Below, piece after piece: positions 46,696 to 53,193 of a DNA stretch of 53,193 nucleotides. Origin of the DNA: Candidatus Magasanikiibacteriota bacterium. Lineage in GTDB: Bacteria > Patescibacteriota > Patescibacteriia > Magasanikbacterales > GWA2-37-8. Location of the stretch: assembly GCA_016189025.1 (NCBI GenBank), contig JACPGS010000028.1:1-53193 (forward strand), given 5' to 3'. How positions within the stretch are numbered: position 1 is the stretch's first letter; each line of letters opens with the position of its first letter. Position numbers and translations under genes: made by a program. Under the pieces are notes generated by a model. That model ran no database searches and had not been told where the DNA came from. It saw only the letters and a list, made by a program, of their open reading frames with translations.

Positions 46696-47796
46696 ATGCC
46701 CGAAATCAAAATTCCCTGGTGGCTGCCCCAGGTGGGGACACCGGAGGAACGCAGCTATTTAAACCAGGCGCTGGATAATAACTTCGTCAACGAGGGTCCG
46801 CTCTCAACTAAACTGGAAACCGAGATTGCCACCCTGGTAGGCGCCCGCTATGCGGTGGCTACTACCAGCTGTACGACAGCGATTTTTTTAGCGCTTAAAG
46901 CCTTGGGAATAGGCGCTGACGACGAAGTAATCGTGCCAGACTTAACTTTTATCGCTACGGCCAATGCGGTGCACTTAACCGGCGCGCGGCCGGTATTGGT
47001 AGATGTTGAACCAGCCACGCTAAATATCAGCTTGGCGGCAATGCAGCAAGCCGTTACCGACCGCACTAAGGCCATTGTACCGGTGCATGTTACCGGCCGC
47101 GGGGCGGCACTGACAAAAATCTTGGACTTCGCTGCCAAACATAACCTACCGGTAATAGAAGACGCCGCTGAAGCGCTATTCTCTAAACAAGGCGATAAAT
47201 ACCTGGGTACTTTCGGCCGGGCCGGTTGTTTTTCTTTTGCGCCGAATAAAACTATCACCACCGGCCAGGGCGGCCTGATTGTTACCGACGACCCGGAACT
47301 GCATATTGCTTTACGCAGACTTAAAGACCACGGCCGCCCCAGGCGCGGTACCGGGGGCGATGATCGCCACGATACTATCGGCTATAATTTTAAATTTACC
47401 GATCTGCAGGCGGCAGTGGGTTTGGGGCAGCTAACGTACTGGAAACAGCGCATCGCCAGAATGAAAAAGAACTATGAACTGTACCGAGCCGAACTTGCTG
47501 GTCTTCCTGGGATAACGGTTTTCCCCAGCCAGCCCGAAGAAATTCCCCAATGGACTGATATTATGGTAGAAAATCGCCGCGACGAACTGGAAACGGCTCT
47601 GGCGCGCCAGGGAATTGACTGCCGCAAATACTGGTTCCCTCTGCACCAACAACTGGCTTATCGCTTGCCTGACGATAATTTCCCGATTGCTAATCGCCTC
47701 TCCCCCCGCTGCCTTTGGCTGCCCTCGGCTTTCACCTTGACCGACGCCGACGTGCACCAGGTTTGCGTTGCTATCAAAAAATTTTTTCAAGCGTGA
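46696..47796 (+). CDS. DegT/DnrJ/EryC1-type sugar aminotransferase
   Basis: DEVIVPDLTFIATANAVHLTGARPVLVDVEPATLNIS, FAPNKTITTGQGGLIVT; start moved to MPEIKIPWW. Confidence 0.92.
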   Translation: MPEIKIPWWLPQVGTPEERSYLNQALDNNFVNEGPLSTKLETEIATLVGARYAVATTSCTTAIFLALKALGIGADDEVIVPDLTFIATANAVHLTGARPVLVDVEPATLNISLAAMQQAVTDRTKAIVPVHVTGRGAALTKILDFAAKHNLPVIEDAAEALFSKQGDKYLGTFGRAGCFSFAPNKTITTGQGGLIVTDDPELHIALRRLKDHGRPRRGTGGDDRHDTIGYNFKFTDLQAAVGLGQLTYWKQRIARMKKNYELYRAELAGLPGITVFPSQPEEIPQWTDIMVENRRDELETALARQGIDCRKYWFPLHQQLAYRLPDDNFPIANRLSPRCLWLPSAFTLTDADVHQVCVAIKKFFQA

Positions 47797-48080
47797 ATAC
47801 TGCTGCTAAACTCATATCTTCGTCGCGCTCTTCTCCTCCCGAGGCGACTATCAGCTTCCTCCGCCGCTTATACCGCGGCTGGTTGCGTTTTGCCAAATTG
47901 CTGGGGCTAATCAACAGCCGGATAATTTTTTCCCTGATTTATCTGATTGTGTTTGGCATTTACAATTTAATCTACCGCCTGGGGCGCCTGATAAAAAGAG
48001 CCCCGGCCAATAAACCCAGCTATTGGCAGCCAAAAACCCCTCGCCCTCACAACGACGACTGGCTGCGCCGACAATTCTGA
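47793..48080 (+). CDS. Small membrane protein, SxtJ-like
   Basis: GTG start; two TM segments and C-terminal SYWQPKTPRPHNDDWLRRQF; adjacent to carbamoyltransferase. Confidence 0.7.
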   Translation: MNTAAKLISSSRSSPPEATISFLRRLYRGWLRFAKLLGLINSRIIFSLIYLIVFGIYNLIYRLGRLIKRAPANKPSYWQPKTPRPHNDDWLRRQF

Positions 48081-48101
48081 GTTTTGCGCTAGATGATATT
48101 C

Positions 48102-48245
48102 GGCGCGATATGATCAGCGCGCTACCTCGCGAGCCGAGCACCATGAATCAGAGGTGATTCCTAGGGCGACGCTGGAGCGAGGCGAAAATAACTTCGGCTT
48201 AATGATAACGCAGCCAAGCGTTAACGCGCCTTACCATACCGCGCC
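48102..48245. repeat. Family E palindromic element E2
   Basis: Shares GCGCGCTACCTCGCGAGCCGAGCACC and GCGAGGCGAAAATAACTTyGGCTTAAT...ATAACGCAGCC with E1. Confidence 0.9.
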
Positions 48246-48280
48246 ATACAATTTTATAAAACAATGATTATTGAGCAGTT

Positions 48281-50065
48281 ATGTCAAAAACAGCCATTCT
48301 CGGCGTTTCCTGCTTTTACCACGATGCGGCCGCGGCGTTGGTGGTGGATGGCAAAGTGGTAGCCGCGGCCCAGGAAGAGCGCTTTACCCGCGTTAAACAT
48401 GATGCGGAATTCCCGCAACACGCCATTGCCTATTGCTTGGAGGCCGGCGGTATTAAAGCTCCAGATTTATCCGCGGTGATATTTTACGAAAAGCCGATTC
48501 TGAAGCTGGATCGCCTGCTCCATACCTATCTGCAAACCTGGCCGCGCGGCTGGCGTTCGTTCCTGAAAGCGATGGACCATACTTTCCACGCCACCCTGCG
48601 GGTGGAATCGCTCATTCGCAAAAATCTCAAATACCGCGGCCCGGTATTATTTTCCGAACATCATTATTCCCACGCCGCGAGCGCTTATTATTGCTCGGGT
48701 TTCCCCGAGGCAACAGTAGTTACCATGGACGGCGTCGGCGAATGGGATACTACTACCATCGGCTACGGGAATGGCAGCCGGCTGACGCTCTCTAAAACTA
48801 TTCACTTCCCGAACTCGCTGGGATTGTTATACTCCGCTCTTACCTATTACCTGGGCTTTAAGGTAAACAGCGCCGAATACAAAGTAATGGGGCTCGCGCC
48901 TTATGGCGATCCGGAACGCTATGCCAAATCAATGCGGGAATTAATTGACCTTAAACCCGACGGCAGTTATCGCTTAAACCAGCGCTACTTCAGCTTCCCC
49001 TACGGCCTAACGATGACTAACCGCGCTTTTGACCGGCTGTTTGGCGGCCCGGCGCGGGCGCCGGAATCGCCCCTCACCCAGCGGGAAAAAGATATTGCGG
49101 CGGCCCTGCAGCAAATTACCGAGGAAGTGGTACTAAAGATAGTGGCGCACGCCCAAGCGCAACATCCCAGCAAAAATCTGTGTCTAGCCGGCGGCGTCGC
49201 TCTTAACTGCGTGGCTAACGGAAAAATTTTGCGCACCGGGCAGTGGGATAATATCTATCTTCAGCCGGCCGCCGGCGACGCCGGCGGCGCTGTGGGGGCA
49301 GCGCTGCTCGCCTCTGCTTACGCTTTTAACTGTCCGCCGGCTCCTGATACCATGCCGACTGCCTACCTCGGCCCCGAATACTCCGACCAACAAGTATTAA
49401 ATTTTTTGCGTCAGGAAGCCCCGGAGCGGATCGGCGGCGCGCCGCTTATCTGGAAAGAGTTCCCTTCCTCCCCGGCGCTCGCCGAACGCCTGGCAGAACT
49501 ACTTGACCACACCAATAACGTCATCGGCTTGTTCCAGGGACGAATGGAATTCGGGCCGCGCGCCCTCGGCAACCGCAGCATCATTGCCGACGCCCGGGTA
49601 AAAGAAAACTGGCAAAAGGTGAATTTGAAAATAAAATTCCGCGAAAGCTTCCGGCCTTTTGCGCCGGTAGTGCTGGAAGATCGCGCCCGCGAATACTTTG
49701 ATCTCCCCTGCCCTTCGCCCTATATGCTGCTCGTCGCGCCGGTAAAAACTGATACCATCCCGGCGGTAACGCACGTAGACGGTTCTGCCCGCATCCAGAC
49801 GGTTAATCAAGAACAGAATCCGGCGCTGACTGCGCTGTTAGAGGCTTACGCCCGCCGCACTGGCTGTGCCGTTCTGATTAATACTTCGTTTAACGTGCGG
49901 GGCGAGCCGATAGTGGAAAGCCCGGCCGATGCCTTCAACTGTTTTTTGAATACTGAGATGGATTACTTGGCGCTTAACCGGTACTTAATCAGCAAGAGCG
50001 ATAATCCGGCGCTGGCCCGATATTCGGAGCGCGAGCGCTACCTAGGGCAATTTGCGCTGGATTGA
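48281..50065 (+). CDS. Carbamoyltransferase (NodU/CmcH/SxtI family)
   Basis: ILGVSCFYHDAAAALVVDGKVVAAAQEERFTRVKHDAEFP, EHHYSHAASAYY, GRMEFGPRALGNRSIIADAR. Confidence 0.96.
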   Translation: MSKTAILGVSCFYHDAAAALVVDGKVVAAAQEERFTRVKHDAEFPQHAIAYCLEAGGIKAPDLSAVIFYEKPILKLDRLLHTYLQTWPRGWRSFLKAMDHTFHATLRVESLIRKNLKYRGPVLFSEHHYSHAASAYYCSGFPEATVVTMDGVGEWDTTTIGYGNGSRLTLSKTIHFPNSLGLLYSALTYYLGFKVNSAEYKVMGLAPYGDPERYAKSMRELIDLKPDGSYRLNQRYFSFPYGLTMTNRAFDRLFGGPARAPESPLTQREKDIAAALQQITEEVVLKIVAHAQAQHPSKNLCLAGGVALNCVANGKILRTGQWDNIYLQPAAGDAGGAVGAALLASAYAFNCPPAPDTMPTAYLGPEYSDQQVLNFLRQEAPERIGGAPLIWKEFPSSPALAERLAELLDHTNNVIGLFQGRMEFGPRALGNRSIIADARVKENWQKVNLKIKFRESFRPFAPVVLEDRAREYFDLPCPSPYMLLVAPVKTDTIPAVTHVDGSARIQTVNQEQNPALTALLEAYARRTGCAVLINTSFNVRGEPIVESPADAFNCFLNTEMDYLALNRYLISKSDNPALARYSERERYLGQFALD

Positions 50066-50087
50066 TGATTGTGATAATCTTAATGGT

Positions 50088-50240
50088 ATGTTAAAAGTCC
50101 TCAAAGACCTGGTAGTATTTTTTTGGCAGGCCAAAAAGTGGTACCTCTATCCGCTGCTATTAATCATCATCCTGTTCGGAGTAGTAATGGTATTTGCACA
50201 GTCCTCGGCCCTGGCGCCGTTTATTTATACGATTTTTTAA
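50088..50240 (+). CDS. DUF5989/SxtK-like small membrane protein
   Basis: LKDLVVFFWQAKKWYLYPLLLIIILFGVVMVFAQSSALAPFIYTIF. Confidence 0.88.
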   Translation: MLKVLKDLVVFFWQAKKWYLYPLLLIIILFGVVMVFAQSSALAPFIYTIF

Positions 50241-50272
50241 TCCAGATTACATTGTTGTCTGCTCTGTTCAGA

Positions 50273-50298
50273 AGTCGCCCTTGACAAGGGCGATTTTT
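50273..50298 (+). terminator. Intrinsic terminator with the next promoter's -35 box in its hairpin
   Basis: TCGCCCTT-gac-AAGGGCGA-TTTTT. Confidence 0.85.
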
Positions 50299-50309
50299 AA
50301 TGCTATAAT
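50281..50309 (+). promoter_or_regulatory. Consensus sigma70 promoter TTGACA-17-TATAAT
   Basis: Exact hexamers; leader hairpin GATTCTTC...GGAGAATC follows. Confidence 0.88.
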
Positions 50310-50369
50310 AGCGCGATTCTTCGGTGGTCGGAGAATCAAACCAAAACAATCGGCGCAAGGAGGCGCATA

Positions 50370-50903
50370 ATGGCAAAGCTCTTTTCACTGTGGTTCGGTC
50401 TGCTCCGGCGGCTGGCGGCTTTCGCCTTGAACCGCATCCCCACCGATCGTCCGCATGGCACCCTGCTCTTCAACGCCATCGTCCGGCACACCTGGTGCGT
50501 TACCATCGAGGCGGTGTCTCTGCGGCGGCGCGACGGCAAAGTGGAGGTATTCCTGACTAAGCGTTCGCCGCACGAGGCCTATGCCGATCAGTGGCACTGT
50601 CCCGGCACCTGGATGCGGTCTATGGACGCAGCAATCGGAGATGCCTTCCAGAGACTCTGGAAGCGGGAATTCCGCGTGCCCTTTCGTTCGCCTCCCGTCT
50701 ACTGCGGCATGTACTTCAACCGACAGGAAGTGCGTGGCCAGGTGTTGATGCTCGCCTATCTGGTGGATCTGTTGGAGCATGTCGGCGGGTCGTTGATAGG
50801 GCAGTGGTGGCCGGTGGACGCTCTGCCGGAAAATACGCTGGCAGTGCACCGCGACGTGACGATCCCCCAGGCAGTGGCGGCCTTCCTTGCCGCCGGAAAG
50901 TAA
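50370..50903 (+). CDS. NUDIX-hydrolase-like protein
   Basis: VTIEAVSLRRRDGKVEVFLTKRSPHEAYADQWHCPGTWMRSMD; the canonical Nudix box is weak. Confidence 0.7.
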   Translation: MAKLFSLWFGLLRRLAAFALNRIPTDRPHGTLLFNAIVRHTWCVTIEAVSLRRRDGKVEVFLTKRSPHEAYADQWHCPGTWMRSMDAAIGDAFQRLWKREFRVPFRSPPVYCGMYFNRQEVRGQVLMLAYLVDLLEHVGGSLIGQWWPVDALPENTLAVHRDVTIPQAVAAFLAAGK

Positions 50904-50927
50904 CCAAGAAAAAGGAGAAAAAACTAA

Positions 50928-50971
50928 AACCCCCGTCGGCGAATCTGCTCGTCCGGGGGTTCGCTGTTTTT
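50928..50971 (+). terminator. Intrinsic terminator
   Basis: AACCCCCG...CGGGGGTT then CGCTGTTTTT. Confidence 0.75.
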
Positions 50972-50984
50972 AAGTGTAACAAAA

Positions 50985-51037
50985 GAGATTCCTCCGCTCC
51001 CCTGTACCGTTCTGGTACAGGGTCGGTCGGAATGACA
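50985..51037. repeat. Family B palindromic element, copy B4
   Basis: GATTCCTCCGCTCCCCTGTACCGTTCTGGTACAGGGTCGGTCGGAATGACA. Confidence 0.85.
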
Positions 51038-51070
51038 ATGAAGAGCCCTTTCGTAACTCAAAGCAAGATA

Positions 51071-52060
51071 CTACCGCGGAGGATGATTTTGGTACCACTG
51101 GTAAGTGCGGCGCAGACCATCCTCTAGCGATATCTGCGGCGCCCAGCCGATTAATTTTTGGAGTTTGCTGATATCGGCCAAACGACGTTTAACACTACCC
51201 TCCGGCGCCGGGTGAATTTCAATTCTCTGCGGCCGCCAGCCGGCCACCGCAAACATTTTTTCCGCCAATTCCGTCATGGTAATTTCTTCAATATCACCGA
51301 TGTTGACAGTGGCCACCGGCTGCCCGTCGGTGGCCGCAGAATCCATCAGCTGCTGCATGGCCCGCGCCACATCATCAATATAGCAAAAAGTGCGGGTATT
51401 ATCGGCGCCGTAAATGGGGAAGGGATCCACCCGGGCGGCAATCCGGCGGCAAAAATCAGGAATCACGTGATCGTAACCGGCCCGCGGCCCGTAAAAATTG
51501 TGGGGGCGGACAATCAGCGCCCGGAAATTATAGTGCTGGGCATAGTGAATCACAAACGGCTCGCCGATTAATTTAGACGAATCGTAAGAGGAGCGCGGAT
51601 TGTAGGGGTCAGCGATTACCAGCGGCACTGTCTCCGGCGTCGGAATCGGGAGAATGCCAAAGGCTTCTAAAGCGCCGGCGTAAACCTCGCTGGAAGAAGG
51701 ATAACAGAATTTGCCCTGGGCATTGAAACGGCGGAACCAGTCCAGAATTAAAACCAGCGATAAAGTATTGATCCGCAGAACTTCCTGGGGAATTTCGTAA
51801 AAAAATCTGGTGCCGTTTACCGCCGCCAGATGGTAAACGTGATCAAACCCCTGGGGCAGCGTTGGGTAAAAAGCCGGGTCAGTCAAATCCGCCTGCCGAA
51901 ATTCTATCCGGCGGTCAGCGAGCAGCGCCGTCAAATCCGCATCCATTTTCCCCCGCTGCAGATTGTCTACCAACAGCAGCTGATGGCTGCCAGTAGCCAA
52001 TAGATGACGCGCCAGATGATAACCGATAAATCCAGCGCCGCCCGTGATCAGTATGCGCAT
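51071..52060 (-). CDS. NAD-dependent epimerase/dehydratase
   Basis: MRILITGGAGFIGYHLARHLLATG, YPSSSEVYAG, YDSSKLIGEPFVIHYAQ. Confidence 0.92.
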   Translation of the reverse strand: MRILITGGAGFIGYHLARHLLATGSHQLLLVDNLQRGKMDADLTALLADRRIEFRQADLTDPAFYPTLPQGFDHVYHLAAVNGTRFFYEIPQEVLRINTLSLVLILDWFRRFNAQGKFCYPSSSEVYAGALEAFGILPIPTPETVPLVIADPYNPRSSYDSSKLIGEPFVIHYAQHYNFRALIVRPHNFYGPRAGYDHVIPDFCRRIAARVDPFPIYGADNTRTFCYIDDVARAMQQLMDSAATDGQPVATVNIGDIEEITMTELAEKMFAVAGWRPQRIEIHPAPEGSVKRRLADISKLQKLIGWAPQISLEDGLRRTYQWYQNHPPR

Positions 52061-52065
52061 ATCTT

Positions 52066-52240
52066 GAAAACAACGGAAGAATGCCCACTATGTTGTTATT
52101 TAATTGGTCGCTATCGCTATTACTAAAAACTGCCTGGTTGGTCGCGGCAGACACTCTTTGGGTGCTCTCCCGACTTGAGATCGGGATGCGCGCCCAAAGA
52201 CACTCGTCTGCCGCGCCCTGATGCTAACTAGTTTCACTAT
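52066..52240 (-). repeat. Family A palindromic element A8
   Basis: GGTCGCTATCGCTATTACT...GGCAGACACTCTTTGGGTGCTC...GCGCGCCCAAAGACACTCGTCTGCCGCGCCCTGATGCTAACTAG; apex TCCCGACTTGAGATCGGGA. Confidence 0.88.
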
Positions 52241-52263
52241 CTGCTGAATCTGCTGATAGCTGA

Positions 52264-53157
52264 TCAGCTGATTCGCTGCTTCTCCACCCACAACCACATG
52301 CTTTTGGGAGTGGCAATTTTAATGTCCAGCACTCGCAATCCGGCCTGTTCCGCCAGTGCCCGCGCTTCTGCGGGCGACAAAGCGACGCCGTGGAACCAGC
52401 GGGAACGGTAAACTTCGGCACCGGTGCGCAATTCCAGTTTGGCGGTTCCCCCGCTCTTAAGCACGCGATAAATTTCCGACAGATACCGCGCTATCAGCTC
52501 GCGAGCGGGAAAATGCTTAAAGGTTTCCGCCGAAAAAATAAAATCAAAAGTGGCGTCCGCAAATGGCAGCTCCCCGCCGCTGGTTTCCGCCCACTGTACG
52601 GTGGACTGCGCCCCCAACCGGCGCCGCGCTACTGCCAGCATTTCCGGAGAAATATCCACGGCATGCAGTTGTTTAAATAAAGGCGCCAGATGCTCGGTCA
52701 GGCGCCCCACGCCGGCGCCGATTTCCAGCGCCACGCCGCCGGAGAGCGCCGCGGCCCGCTCCCCCCAGCGCGGATCGCCCGTTAAGTGGGCTGCCACATC
52801 AGCCCGGCCGCTCTCGCGCAATTCAAATTCATCCACCTTTTCCCCCCCAGGCGTGTCCGGATGCGCATAATAAAAAGCGTTCTCGCGCGCCAGCGCCTCC
52901 CACTTGGCTTTAAGCTCTGGTAGGGTAGGCGGAGGTTTAATCTGCTCGGCCGAGCGCCGCAGCGGCCGGAGCCAATGGCGCAAACGGCGCACTAACTGCC
53001 GATTATTGAATTTACGCCACCACCCCGACCACCACCAGCGCGGTTGCCACTGGCCGCGATATTCCCAGAAGGAAAACCACTGCGGCAGAGTAGCATATTG
53101 ATTGACTACTGCCTCGTGCCTGGCATTGGCCTCTTGCGCGCCGTCGAGGAGCGGCAC
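52264..53157 (-). CDS. SAM-dependent methyltransferase (possibly starts beyond the window)
   Basis: AAALSGGVALEIGAGVGRLTEHLAPLFKQLHAVDISPEMLAVAR; frame stays open to the window edge. Confidence 0.9.
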   Translation of the reverse strand: MPLLDGAQEANARHEAVVNQYATLPQWFSFWEYRGQWQPRWWWSGWWRKFNNRQLVRRLRHWLRPLRRSAEQIKPPPTLPELKAKWEALARENAFYYAHPDTPGGEKVDEFELRESGRADVAAHLTGDPRWGERAAALSGGVALEIGAGVGRLTEHLAPLFKQLHAVDISPEMLAVARRRLGAQSTVQWAETSGGELPFADATFDFIFSAETFKHFPARELIARYLSEIYRVLKSGGTAKLELRTGAEVYRSRWFHGVALSPAEARALAEQAGLRVLDIKIATPKSMWLWVEKQRIS

Positions 53158-53193
53158 CGGACGAATGCTACGTTTAGCAGCGGCGTAAGCGCG

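Noticed and set aside
11551-52240. CRISPR array formed by the repeated elements
   Set aside because: Copies are kilobases apart, long and palindromic; no regular repeat-spacer units and no cas genes.
1-53193. tRNA, rRNA, retron, reverse transcriptase or transposase genes
   Set aside because: None recognised by eye in the ORF track or sequence; a tRNAscan/HMM run would be needed to exclude them fully.

Overview
The window is a ~53 kb surface-polysaccharide / nonulosonic-acid biosynthesis locus. The bL27 sequence and overall gene style suggest a Patescibacteria/CPR-like bacterium, but taxonomy is inference only. Most genes are on the minus strand: transketolase, RmlA-like nucleotidyltransferase, several GT2 glycosyltransferases, PGI/PMI, RmlB, FtsW/RodA, UDP-sugar dehydrogenase, an ABC exporter, a legionaminic/sialic-type pathway (4,6-dehydratase, aminotransferase, PIG-L deacetylase, formyltransferase, acetyltransferase, NeuC/LegG, NeuB/LegI, Gfo/Idh oxidoreductase, CMP-sugar synthetase) and an amidotransferase trio (WbpG/PseA-like, HisH-like, HisF-like). 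Plus-strand genes include rpmA, two orphan GC-rich cassettes, two epimerases, a methyltransferase, an aminotransferase and a SxtJ/SxtI/SxtK-like carbamoyltransferase module. No transposase, CRISPR array, tRNA or rRNA was recognised. The most unusual signal lies between genes: several families of 40-190 bp palindromic elements. Two have 11-bp flanking duplications, some sit in frame inside glycosyltransferase genes, and some bracket single pathway genes. They look modular: the same few apical hairpins recur in otherwise different families, and shared cores occur with different terminal inverted repeats. At the left edge, an AT-rich 4-gene islet is bounded by a perfect 119-bp inverted repeat that carries a G-quadruplex motif.
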